From assembly GCA_027475525.1 (NCBI GenBank), contig JAMWFC010000066.1, positions 372,001-436,000 on the forward strand: a stretch of DNA of 64,000 bases, written 5' to 3'. The DNA comes from Macrolepiota albuminosa. Lineage: Eukaryota; Basidiomycota; Agaricomycetes; Agaricales; Agaricaceae. Positions 1 to 10,800 of the stretch are shown piece after piece (the first letter of the stretch is position 1; the number at the start of each line of letters is the position of its first letter). The position numbers were made by a program, and so were the translations under genes. The notes beneath the pieces were generated by a model that was not told where the DNA came from, did no database searches, and saw nothing but the letters and a program-made list of their open reading frames with translations.

Positions 1-2
1 AA

Positions 3-106
3 GAAGTCACAGCCAGAATGTCACCCCATTTTGTCCTTAGAGGCCCTAAGGAACAAAAGGAGGGCGGGTCGAGAGGCGAAACAAACCCTGAAAGCAAAAG
101 ACTATA
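3..106 (+). pseudogene. 5' fragment of hypothetical ORF split by a Tc1-like element
   Basis: The frame starting at base 3 is open up to the TA at 105-106, where the Tc1-like element begins. If the element, one TA and the 77-bp duplication at its right end are removed, this frame runs on without a shift into the open frame at 1791. This is therefore the upstream piece of the gene described at 1791-2966. Its true start lies outside the window. The encoded stretch is polar (Lys/Arg/Glu rich) and I recognise no domain. Confidence 0.45.
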
Positions 107-325
107 CAGTGGCTCAAAAAACTGTCCCAATGTTTTATACTTTTTGAAAGATGACATTGGCATGAAGGATGGGAAGTATGTAAAATCCTGATTAAATCAT
201 GTAAAATACTATGGCATCATAGCTACAGAATGAATCTAGGTTTATATAATCAAGATCAAAACTGATGGAGCAATAGCCATTTTAAAATATTCACTCATTG
301 GGACAATTTTTTGAGCATCTCTAAT
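107..325 (+). repeat. Left terminal inverted repeat of Tc1-like element
   Basis: 219 bp, near-perfect inverse of 1495-1713. The two arms differ mainly by C/T and G/A changes and short indels. Confidence 0.9.
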
Positions 326-466
326 TTTTCAGGTTTATCCTTATTTTACTCAGAAATAAAGAGTAAGTTGCATGTGGGAATATAACCAAAGTCATGTGAC
401 CATGTTTAGATATATTTGGGAGTAGTTCAAGCTGGTTGAACCACATCTTGACCTTCAACCACTATC

Positions 467-1486
467 ATGAAACCTATTCCTTCTGCACAACACTCTACTG
501 TTGCTTCTCTTCTTGCTCAAGGGTATTCTCTGGTCAGATTGGAGCTCAAACTGGTCTAGGGAAGTCTACTACTGGGAGGATTGGTAGAGAGTTGGAGATG
601 GACAAGGAAAACCATCCTGGAGGCCATCCTGCTAAGCTTACTCCATGTGATAAACAGGCTATTGTTTGACAAATCTCAACTAGGAGACTTGATACAGCTG
701 TCCAGGCCACTAATTTTATCAACAACATCATTTCCAACCCTGTCTCTTTCAAGACTGTCTGGAATGTGTTGAAGGAGGAGGGGTATTGGTCTGCTACCAA
801 GAGAAAAGTTCCTATGCTCAAAGCTAAACATTGACAACTACAGCTTAAATGGGCTCAGAAGCATCAGAACTGGACTATAGAGGACTGGAAAAGGGTGTTG
901 TGGACAGATGAGACAAAGATTAATAGGATTGGGTCAGATGGGAAGCAGTATGTGTGGAAGCTACAAGAAGAAGACATTTCAAGACCAAACAACTACACCT
1001 ACTGTGAAGCATGGAGGAGGGAATAATCTCATGGTATGGGGCTGTATGAGTTGGAATGGGGTAGAAAAGCTTGTAGAGGTGGTGGGGATCATGAATGCAG
1101 AGCAGTACTGTGAAATTTTAGATGATGGAGCAAAGGAGAACTTTGAGAAGTTGGAGATGGAGGAGGGTGCCTACTACTTTCAACAGGACAATAACTCCAA
1201 ACACAACTCCAAGAGGGCTGACAAGTGGTTTGAGGACAACAACTTTAATGTCCTTTGGTGGCTAGCCCAATCCCCTGATCTCAACCCTATTGAACATCTC
1301 TGGAAGTACCTCAAAGAGCAACTTAGGCAGTATGAAACACCTCCTTATGGTGTGCATGAATTATGGGAGAGGGTTGCAAAGGAGTGGGATGAAATACCAC
1401 CAGAGGTATGCCAAAGACTAATAGAAAGCATGCCTAGAAGGATTCAAGCAGTTATCAAGGCAAATGGAGGACATACAAAGTACTAG
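467..1486 (+). pseudogene. Broken Tc1-type DD34E transposase
   Basis: The start at 467 (MKPIPSAQ) opens a helix-turn-helix N-terminus. The frame must shift near 530 to reach the second DNA-binding segment (GAQTGLGKSTTGRI) and shift again near 985 to reach the catalytic core. There are in-frame TGA codons at 667 and 832, both explained by CGA-to-TGA. Catalytic residues are still visible: WTDET (first Asp, near 902), QQDN (second Asp) and SPDLNPIEHLW (Glu), with 34 residues between the second Asp and the Glu. The protein would have cut and moved this element by the TA-targeting cut-and-paste route. Two shifts and two stops make it inactive here. Confidence 0.88.
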
Positions 1487-1494
1487 ATACTAAA

Positions 1495-1713
1495 ATTAGA
1501 GATGCTCAAAAAACTGTCCCAATGAGTGAATATTTTAAAATGGCTATTGCTCCATCAGTTTTGATCTTAATTACATAAACTTACATTCATTTTGTAGCTA
1601 CGATACCATAGTATTTTACGTGATTTAATCAGGATTTTAAGTACTTCCCATCCTTCATGCCAATGTCATCTTTCAAAAAGTATGAAACATTGGGACAGTT
1701 TTTTGAGCCACTG
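1495..1713 (-). repeat. Right terminal inverted repeat of Tc1-like element
   Basis: 219 bp, inverse of 107-325. It ends GAGCCACTG next to the TA target duplication. Confidence 0.9.
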
Positions 1714-1795
1714 TACATTACTTCCCATCCTTCATGCCAATGTCATCTTTCAAAAAGTATGAAACATTGGGACAGTTTTTTGAGCCACTGTACAT
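1642..1795. repeat. Exact 77-bp tandem duplication (likely assembly overlap)
   Basis: 1642-1718 is repeated at 1719-1795. It duplicates the right end of the Tc1-like element and hides the true TA junction. Confidence 0.95.
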
Positions 1796-2966
1796 ATGTA
1801 TATCAGCAAGAGATGAGACATGGATGAGTTATTCTGATGTCCTGAAACTGGATTTATCATTTCCATATTTTGATTTACTTGGGATCAAAAGTATGGCTGA
1901 GTTACTAGATGGTGTAGATGCGCCACCCCTGATGACCCACAAATCTATTTGCGAATGGTTGATGCAGCACCACTTAAAAGTGAGGGAGGACTTACCTGCA
2001 ATGTGACACAGGACCTCTTTACAACCCCCATCTCTTCCCTCCACCTATCTCTGGCCCAACCTCCCTTCTGATCACCTTCCAATTCCACCCTATTGTGCCA
2101 ATCATAGTTATGGAGGGCACTACAATTACCATGGTCAAGGATTCTCATATTGCGGCCAACCCTGCGATGTCCTGAGCATGTCCAAGCATCCTGATTGCAA
2201 ATCTAACTTCATCTTACATCCACTCCATATGATCAAGTATCTCGAATTTAATAGGAAAATCTGCAAAGGGAAGGGATGTACCAAGCGAGCCAATCCCTTT
2301 GGCTTTATACAGTTCACCAAGATCTTCAACTCAGTCTCTGAATGTGAATGCAAGTATCAGTTTGCAAAATATGATGCTAAGACAGATTGTTGGATTGCTC
2401 CTGTGCATCATGAGCTTATCACTATGGGTCTGGTCACTGAAGGAGGTAATGTCATTACCATCATGTTGAAAACCACCATGACTGCCCTCTACCAACCTCA
2501 TCTCGCCAACTTGTCCAAAAACTACTTCTATCAGTGCTGCCAGGATGATTGCAAGGAACGAGCAGGTTGTGACAGTGACAGCGACGACTCTGAATCTGGC
2601 TTTAGTGATGACAACGATATCTCAGATGATGATACTCGCCACAATCAATTGCGTTCCCCTATTTTTGGCTCCAACAATCGGCCTCCTCCTCCTAAACAAC
2701 TATCTGCCTCACATAATATCTCATGTAAAGTCCAGCTCACAGTTCCTGCCAAAAGGATTGTCCACAACTCTAGGAGAAGCCCAGTTATCATGGCTGCAAA
2801 TGGATTCATAACCAACAATCATTACGCACCTGACAGCCCTTGCTCTACTTGCAATCCCACGTTGTTGACTCACTCGGGTGTTGATGACAACGTCTATATG
2901 AAGAATGTTGATGCCTTGAAGGCATCTGAAGAATTTTTCGATTTTAACGTGTCCCAAGCCAACTGA
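1791..2966 (+). pseudogene. Hypothetical ORF, 3' part, interrupted upstream by Tc1-like element
   Basis: This continues the frame of 3-106. It is open from the element end to a TGA at 2004, then open again in the same frame to the TGA at 2964-2966. The stop at 2004 fits a CGA-to-TGA transition, so the intact reading would give at least 425 residues. The middle has Cys-rich stretches (CKGKGCTKR, SECECKY) that could bind metal, then an acidic Ser/Asp run (about 2570-2640), then a basic Pro-rich stretch. I recognise no family. It may be a gene of another transposon or a decayed host gene. No intron is needed to read it. Confidence 0.4.
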
Positions 2967-3390
2967 ACCGTGACTTCAGATGGATGCCACGTCGTATACC
3001 CTCAAGTTTGATTTTGTTCCCACTCCATTGACTTCTCGAGCTATCTTGACCTCCCACACTCATTTAACTTTGATATGATCTTATCTGTTTTGTCCAAAAC
3101 CGTAACTTTCCTTTGTTAAGTGCCGTTTAATTCTTATCGCAACTTTTTAATTGTCTTATCCCACCAATTGTTGGTCACCCTCTTTATTGATTCTTTTACT
3201 TTAGTGAGACGAGCCAGGACCGCCTGTTCATCTGGAGGGCATATGTAATGGGTTTGTGACTACGTTACACTTTACTTCATATGTTTTACCATCACACTCC
3301 TTGACTACCGCTTACATATCCTATAAGTATCTAACCGAATGTTGTAGCTAGGCAGTTTTCTTGCAATCAAGGACTTACACTACTGTAGCG
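2967..3390. other. No gene seen
   Basis: AT-rich sequence between the interrupted ORF and the start of the pogo-type element. No open frame or repeat stands out. Confidence 0.4.
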
Positions 3391-3658
3391 TGTCACGATC
3401 TGCAAAGGTGTCCCTATGTGCAAAATGCAATGCTCAACTGAGTGTGCTCAGCCGTTAAGTCTAGGAAAAATCTTATAGCTACATATAATGTATTTCAAGC
3501 GTTCCTTGTAGTTTTTGAGAAAGATAATTGAGAACTAAAAATGTAGTAGGTGCAAGAGTGCAAAATCAGAGGGAGGTTTGTTACTAACCAGAGCTCGGTC
3601 AAGTGAATTAAGATTGAAAAATCTAACTACACAAAATGTTTCCATACATATCAAATGA

Positions 3659-3812
3659 CTTGGAATTCACATTCCGAAGTATATTGGGGAGTAGAAAGCT
3701 CAGAGGAAGAGACATTCTTCAGGTCGATGAAAGAGCTTGGAATTCACATTCCGAAGTATATTGGGGAGTAGAAAGCTCAGAGGAAGAGACATTCTTCAGG
3801 TCGATGAAAGAG
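3659..3812. repeat. Exact 77-bp tandem duplication (likely assembly overlap)
   Basis: 3659-3735 is repeated at 3736-3812 in the 5' untranslated part of the pogo element. The second pogo copy near 34000 has only one such unit. Confidence 0.95.
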
Positions 3813-3920
3813 AGTGTGACAGCTTGGAGGCAGTTGAAGTTCTGCATACAGCTGGAACGGCATAGTCAAAATGTGCACTAGTGCCATGACACTCTGCTTT
3901 TTTTTCAACGTTCTGCTGAA

Positions 3921-4174
3921 ATGGTCCATGCTGCCATCTACCGCAATACTGTTTACCCTGACACTGAGGCTCTCATACAAGAGGCCTGTAAAGACTTGGA
4001 GAATGAGGTCTTTTTATCTGTTATCAAGGCAGCTCAACATTATAAAGTTCCATACCACATTTTATGACGTCGATATAATGGCCTTGCTGCACCTAAAACC
4101 AAAGTACACAAGAACCAACTACTTCTTACTCCTGCACAGTAAGAGGCACTTGTTGAGTGGATTAAATACCTTGG
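3921..4174 (+). pseudogene. Pogo-type transposase, N-terminal DNA-binding part
   Basis: The ATG at 3921 opens a frame coding for a psq/CENP-B-like helix-turn-helix (AAQHYKVPYHIL, then RRYNG) followed by a second DNA-binding start (LTPAQ, EALVEWIKYLG). It has a TGA at 4065 (from CGA) and a TAA at 4140 (from CAA). The frame ends two bases into a Gly codon at 4174, where Gypsy-1 begins. It resumes in phase at 15768, giving the expected Gly-Val-Thr. The nearby relic at 33692 keeps the same ATG context. Confidence 0.8.
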
Positions 4175-4410
4175 TGTAGCGTAGTCCGCTATGTGGTGTT
4201 GGCCACATAGCTTTACTTACTGTAGTAGATATTATATTATATTTATTATAATAAATATAATATATTAATTACTTTACTATATATACGTACATATGTGCTG
4301 CTTATTAAGCAGCTTACTTTTGTGTATACTACATTGCCAATAGACCGGTCTGGTCTGATTCAGTGTTGTGTGTGCACACTAAGCTCTCTAACCTTCGTAA
4401 CTTCGTTACA
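4175..4410 (+). repeat. Gypsy-1 5' LTR
   Basis: 236 bp, TGTAGC...GTTACA. It contains a 9-bp hairpin (GCTATGTGG/CCACATAGC near 4189), a TATA-rich block at 4225-4285 that may be the promoter, and a GCTGCTT/AAGCAGC hairpin near 4297. Confidence 0.95.
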
Positions 4411-4423
4411 TTTTTTTGAATCC
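4411..4423 (+). promoter_or_regulatory. Putative primer-binding region of Gypsy-1 (possible self-priming)
   Basis: Directly after the 5' LTR lies TTTTTTTGAATCC, with no TGG that a tRNA 3' end would pair with. TGAATC here is complementary to GATTCA in the LTR (4357-4362). Gypsy-2 shows the matching pair TAAATC/GATTTA. Self-priming is known in Tf1-type elements. Its use here is inferred. Confidence 0.35.
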
Positions 4424-4517
4424 GCCAGCTAGGATCTATTGCCTAGCATCCGACGTCAGTCGTTGAGTTCGTTGACAGAACTCTATCAGCTTCTCGAGCT
4501 TCTTGCACAGCCACACC

Positions 4518-7500
4518 ATGCAAATTTCAAACAGGGGATCGATGAGTAATCCCATACCTGCAGCGCCCACTGACGGTGGGCGAAATGCCCACGACCTATG
4601 GGGAGACCCAGCAGACACCCAGGATGCGTCAGCGTCCAATGCGGGTCAGGTAAGACCCAAGGCTCGAGACCGAGGTCAGAGTGCCGACCTGGCCGGGAAT
4701 GAGAGCGAGGCCCGGAGAGCTGAAAGCTCACAGCAGGACGGTCCGCAACACCTCCAGGACAAGATGCCTGGAGGATTAACGCCCCCAGTTACGCAGCTGC
4801 CAGGAAGACCGCGACGGTCTAGCCGATTGGCTTCCAAAGGACCCCTGCAGGACGGCCGACAGTCAACCGGCGCCTATGGCGCCCCAGGAGACGCCGAGTC
4901 GTCAGTACAGACTGGGAGAGCCCTCCCTGCGAGCTGGAGCAGTGGGACCAGGCGGTCCACAGCGGGTCCAATGCCTTCTAAAGTAGCGGAAGCCCGCTTA
5001 GAAGAGGTACCGGAGGAGGCTGCAAGGCCTGAAGTATACCGTGCGGAAGATCGATTCCCGTGCACCCCAGCAGTGGAGGAAGCTCCGGAGGTTGTAGAGC
5101 TTCCAGAGGAGGTGATGGAGTCGTCAAGTGACGACGACGCCGGAGCAGAGGAACAGCGGCTGAAAACCGTGTACACCGTGCGCTTGCGGGTGTTCTGGGA
5201 CTTGCACCCAGAGGTGATGAAATACACCACCCAAGCGCGACTCGAGCGCTACGCGTCAGCCCATATAGTAGCACTTAGGCGACAAGGGCATGAAGTGCCC
5301 AATGTATTCAGTACGAAATATACTGATTTGATGGTGAGAGTGCTCACTATGGAGCTGCAAATGTATGTGCAGCGTAAGGCCACACGGCAATTGGGGGTCT
5401 CGACCCCCTGGAGCCACACGTCCGAGGAATGCTCGGCACGACGCAATCAAGACGTCGGAATCGAGCTAGTGGAGGCACTAGCACGGGCGCAAGAAGTGCC
5501 CGAAGTAAGACTGGTGAGTACTTTTTATACTCCAGCAGGACAAGGGTGGCGTGAGGAGCCCCCGCACATGCGTAACCAAGACCGTAGGACAGATATGTCA
5601 GGTCCGGATGGGCACGATAGTACTGTGCTCAAAGTGGAGAGCGAGGCATCTGTGATGCCGCGCGTGCCCATGGCCGATATGTTGAGCGACAGAGTCGCGT
5701 ATCAACGTATGCGCAATGGTGACCTCAGAACTAAGGGACAGTCCCTTATCAACGATCAGGGCATCGTATTCGAGAGCACTAAGCCCATTGACGAGATGCG
5801 TCATCAATTCGTCATGCAGGGTCAGGAGAATCAAGCTTCTCCAGGTCCAGGGCGGCGCAACAATCATGATCGAGGAGACTTCCTCGATCGAGATGGCACC
5901 ACAAGACGTGATGTCCCTGGTAATGGCCGGGATGACGGCCCTAGGTCGATTCCTCGAGACGAGGGCAATTATGCCCACAGTCGAGGAGGCTCGGGACGTC
6001 CTTCGCAAGGTGAACGGGGGAAGTCACTTCCCCATGCCGCTGATTTGGCGACTAGATCCCCAGGTCAGTGGGAAGCCATTCGAATGCATCGTGAAGCCAT
6101 GCATGATCGCCTGCATCGAGTAGTCGATGATGCCCTGGGCGTAACCCTACGGTTACCAGACGGAGTAAAGCTGCGTAAAGCAGACAGTAGGCACATTCGT
6201 GCCTATACAGGAGCATCCAAGTTCAGCGACCTGGAAGATTGGGTGATGGATGTATGCACCCATCTTGCCATGTGCTTATACGGAGGTGACCGTATGGAAC
6301 GAGAACGAATCTTCGTTCTGCCTGAGTTCTTGGCCGGAGAGGCCATGGGTTGGTTTCAACGGGCAGTACTGCACGTCAACCGTGTCCAATATGACTGGAC
6401 ATTTAAAGGAGTCCTTACAGGACTGTACAATCGATTCGTACACCCCTTAACGCTCCAGCGGGACTTCCAGTCCGCCAAGTACACCGAGAAGTTGGGAGTA
6501 CAAGGGTTCTATGATACCCTTAATGACCATGCCCAGAACATGGCAGTATACCCGGACGGGTATACAATGCTCGAAACGTTCTTGGATGGCATTCCAGCAG
6601 ATATGCGCCGCTATTTGATACGTGAGGACGGATTGTCCCCAGAAGTCAACGATGTGGAAGAATTTGTGGCATATGCCATCCGGTATGAGCAGTCTCTGAA
6701 GACTGCTAACCACTACGAACATCGGAGTGGACACAAAGGGGGACCCAGGCGACTACCGTCTGGTGGGACACCCTCATGGGGTCAGCATGTGGGGACCTTC
6801 CTGGCCAAAAAGACCGATTTGGACCGTGACCGCAACACGCAGTTTGTTGTACGCAGAACCCCTGCTGCAAACTGAGGGTGGAGCCACCCACGCCCAGAGC
6901 GGGCGCCGGACGGAGAACGTCCTAAACCAAGGCCGGACTTCAAGCCGGCCAACCCACCGGGGCAGTCGGGGACTTGTTTTGCGTGTGGCCAACCAGGCCA
7001 CTACGCTACCAACTGCCCTGCGAAGCCAGGACCCCCGAGGAAGGGGTATACACCCCGTGCCCACCTTCGAGCTGCACATACTGCAGCTGCGAGTGGGAGT
7101 GATGGAGACGTATCTGCCGATTCTGAGGCAGAGCACCCCACAAACGACCAGGAGCCCCCAGAGGAGGCATCGGGCGCCGAGCCCAAGAGTGTGGTCGTGG
7201 AGGGGGAGGAGTACGTCACAGTCGACGTATATGATGACGTCTACGACAATGAGTATTACAGTCGTGACAGCGACTCTGAGTGCCTAGCGGCGATGACAGA
7301 TTGGCCGTCCACAAATGATCCCAAACGGAATAACGTAGTTCAGATGAAGAAGGTGACCCTTCGTCATGCAGAGGGCACTTTGCAGCGCCCTACATTGAAA
7401 CGAGCAGACAAGGAGTGCCTGGTCTTGTATGTGGACGTAGACGGCCACAAGGCATGGACCCTATGGGACTCTGGGAGTACCACATCGGGCATAACGCCCC

Positions 7501-7844
7501 AGTTCGCCCATGTGTACGGAATATCCGTGCAGGAGTTGGATACGCCATTGGCGTTACAGCTGGGCACCGTAGGGAGCCGAGCCATGGTGCAGTATGGGAC
7601 AAATGTGAATGTCCAAACGCCGGGCTCACATAGCCGGGAATACATGGATGTAGCGAACTTCGATCGCTACGATATGATACTGGGAACACCATTCATGCGG
7701 CATAACAAAGTCATACTAGACTTTGACCAATGTCAGGTACTAGTGAATGGGAAAGTGATCCCAGCCAAACGAGCTACAGCAGACGACACTGATAATCGTC
7801 TGCGACGTCATCACACTACGGAGAAACGCAAGGACTCTCCATAA
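4518..7844 (+). pseudogene. Gypsy-1 gag and aspartic protease
   Basis: The first ATG is at 4518. About 480 residues of N-terminal extension come first. They include a helical block (about 5160-5500) that also occurs in Gypsy-2. Then comes the capsid-type gag domain (about 6190-6720, with FLDGIPADMRR and AYAIRYEQS). A zinc knuckle of the CX2CX4HX4C type (CFACGQPGHYATNC, 6975-7016) follows, then the protease with DSGST near 7468. There is one TGA at 6873 (CGA-to-TGA) just before the zinc knuckle. The frame ends at the TAA at 7842, which is discussed as a possible leaky stop. The products would form the particle core and process it. Confidence 0.9.
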
Positions 7845-7868
7845 CTTGGCCGGCGCAGAGTGCCGGCC
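7842..7868 (+). promoter_or_regulatory. Stop codon plus hairpin at protease-RT junction of Gypsy-1
   Basis: TAA (7842-7844) is followed three bases later by a perfect 7-bp stem, GGCCGGC (7848-7854) and GCCGGCC (7862-7868), with a 7-base loop. The frame stays open beyond. Gypsy-2 has TGA CTA and a 5-bp hairpin at the corresponding place. Readthrough is an inference. Confidence 0.4.
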
Positions 7869-10800
7869 GTGGAGGATGTGGAGGAGGAAGTGCAGGCTAT
7901 GCCTGGACTGAGTGCAGACCACAACGTGGTAATGATGAGCGAGGAGGAGTATCAAGCCTCCAAGAGGAGCAACGAGCGACTAATCGCTCCTGAAATTCGA
8001 GGTGCAAGGCCTCCAGACAAACGCCATCGAAAGATGAGACGACGGGAGGACTCAGTGGATGTATGTCCACCTACGTCCTTACGAGTCAAGTTGGAAGACT
8101 TGAAAGACAGCATCTGAGAGGCGGAAGCTTCAGTAGAGGGGGACACACGGTCCCTATGGGAGCAACCAGCTCCCCTGCTGGAGTACGACTGGGCATACGA
8201 CCCCCGAATGCCGCAAGAGTGGAACGAGCTGGTGGCAGCCACGTGTGTGCGAAATGCGCACCAGAGACGGATGACTGTCAACCCAGCGTATCGCCAGTCA
8301 GCCCCGGACGAGGTGTCTGTAGCGTACTCGCTTGTACGTGAGGGAAGAAGCCTCGTGGCTTATAAGACAGCGGCAGCGGGTGCTCCGCTGAGACTACATA
8401 TACCCAATGACAGTGTCAATCGAGTGCTCGCAATGTGCGAGCAGTATGCACCGCCGCCTCGGCCACCCTCAGAGACGGTGGAAGTACTTCCCCCGGTGCG
8501 TATGAAGGGGAAGCAGAAGGCGACAAGCCTTCGTGAGGAAGATATTCCTCGGTTGCGTCAGCAATGGCAAGAAGAATTTGCCGACATGGTCAATGGGACC
8601 AAGGAGGAGCTCCCGCCATGGCGGGAGGTGAACCATGAGATTAATCTCATAGACAAGAACAAGCAGTATAAGTACCACTTGCTGCGCTGCCCGCGCGCCC
8701 TCCAGGAGCAACTATGCGATAAAACTAATCGCTACTTGAATGCTCAATGGTGGTCCCCATGCACCACCGCTCAAGCTGCACCATTATTGTGCATCCTGAA
8801 GAAGGATGGAACCCTTCGAACAGCTCTTGATGCGCGTCAGCGCAATGACAATACCATAAAGGATGTGACTCCTTTACCAGATCAAGAGGTGATCTGGGAA
8901 GACATGGCTCAGGCGAAGTATCACTCGAAGATTGACCTTACTGACACCTACGAGCAGGTGCGCATTCGCACCGAGGACGTACCCAAGACCGTATTTGCGT
9001 TGATCATGGGTACATTCACGAGCAATATAATGCAGATTGGAGACTGCAATGCTCCAGCAACTTTCCAGAGGCTAATGACCTCTATCTTCCGAGACGTAAT
9101 AGGACGTTTCATGCACGTCTACTTAGATGACATATTCATCTACTTGGATACTATGGAGGAGCATGAGCAGCACCTCAGAGTCATATTCGAACGACTGCGC
9201 AAGTACAAGTTGTACTTGAAGTGGAAAAAATGTGAGCTCTACGCTCAGAGTATAGACTGCCTAGGGCATGTCATAGATGAGCGGGGTATCCACCCTGATC
9301 AGGACAAGCTCGATCGTATTTGGGAGTGGCACACGCCCCGAAACTACAATGACATCCAACGATTCGTTGGCCTTGTCAACTACATATCGAGCTTCTTGCC
9401 CGATGTCACAGCCTATACTGGGCCACTTATGGCCATGACGCAGAACGGATCACCATTCAATTGGAGGCCGTTGCACCAGCGGTGCTTCGAGATGGTCAAA
9501 CGGATCTGTACAAAGACTCCGGTGATTTGACCAATCGACCCTAGACGGGACGAGCCGATATGGCTCATTTGCGACGCGTTTAAGACAGGCGTCGGAGCCA
9601 TGTACGGCCAGGGAAGCAGCTGGCAGACGTGCCGCCCAGCAGGGTTCATGTCGAAGAAGTTCATGACGGCCCAGCAAAACTATGTGGTGCACGAGCTGGA
9701 GACTCTTGCCATACTCGAGGCCCTCCTCAAGTGGGAGGATAAGCTGATGGGATACCCCATCCACATCATAACGGACCACAAGGCCCTTGAGATCTTTAAA
9801 ACTCAGGTGAACTTGTCGCCGCGTCAGTGACGGTGGATAGACTACATGTTGAGATACCAGTTCGACATTACCTATGTTAAAGGTGAACTCAACAAAGTGG
9901 CAGACTGCTTGTCGCGCTACTTTGAGAGTGATGTAGTTGGGGAGGCTCATGAGCCTCATGAGTATGTGCAGGCAGACTGCTGCATAGACCCTGATGGAGA
10001 GGATTTACCTCTCCACCGATACCAGGAGCTCAGGGAGCATGTCCTGGAAGTACGCGCTATGCGTGATGATGAACGGAGGCGAAGCACTCACCTCAGAGAG
10101 CAGCATGAAGAGCGGGACGTAGCCGCCCAGTTGCTTAAGGAGCATGAAGCCATGGACCCAGCGTCCACTAGGGAGCACGAGCGCCACGATGTACCCGTTA
10201 TGCTGGCGGAGATGTTCAAAGGCGAATTGCCTTCATCCCAGCCTCCTAGCCTGGTCAATGACGACTTCCGGCAGGAGGTGGTGCAGGACTATGGCAATGA
10301 TTCTCTCTTCGCCGAGATAATCGCCAATCCTGACGACCATCCTTGGTTCAGGCATGAGCCTGGTGGACTCATCACGATGGAGAACCATCAAGGGGTGGCA
10401 GTGGTATGCCTCCCCCGTACGCGAACCATTGTTACGCGGGTCTTGGACCAGGCCCATGCCCTGGTGGGGCACTTTGGTGCTGCCCGGACGTTGGGCTACA
10501 TCCGGAGATGGTATTGGTGGCCACGTATGGCCCAAGAAGTGACTAAGTTTTGTGCATCATGCGCAGCGTGTCAGAGGGCAAAGTTGCCCCCTGGATCCCC
10601 TCTCGGGAAGCTACACCAGCTACCCATGCCGGTGAAATCTTGGGATTCGATTGGAATGGACTTTGTAGGTCCCTTTCCCGAGTCCAGAGGGTTCGATTAC
10701 CTCTGGGTGGTCATATGTCGCATGACAAGCATGGTGCACCTCATACCGGTGCGAACTACGCTGACGGCTAAGGAGCTGTCGTGGATCTACCTGAGGGAGA

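Larger units (their letters stand above)
107..1713 (+). mobile_element. Tc1/mariner-type DNA transposon with long terminal inverted repeats
   Basis: The element is bounded by TA on both sides (105-106 and 1714-1715), the usual Tc1/mariner target duplication. Its ends are inverted repeats of 219 bp, 107-325 and 1495-1713, starting CAGTGGCTCAAAAAACTGTC. Each arm also has an internal copy of the AAAAAACTGTCCCAATG motif at its inner end, so the arms carry two likely transposase-binding sites. It encodes one broken DD34E transposase. The right arm is followed by an extra 77 bp that I regard as an assembly artefact. Confidence 0.93.

Noticed and set aside
4225..4285. AT-rich palindrome in the Gypsy-1 LTR as a replication origin
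   Set aside because: It is a normal part of both LTRs and is better read as promoter sequence.
9528..9530. In-frame TGA in Gypsy-1 RT as a recoding signal
   Set aside because: Gypsy-2 has Trp at this place, so a TGG-to-TGA mutation explains it.
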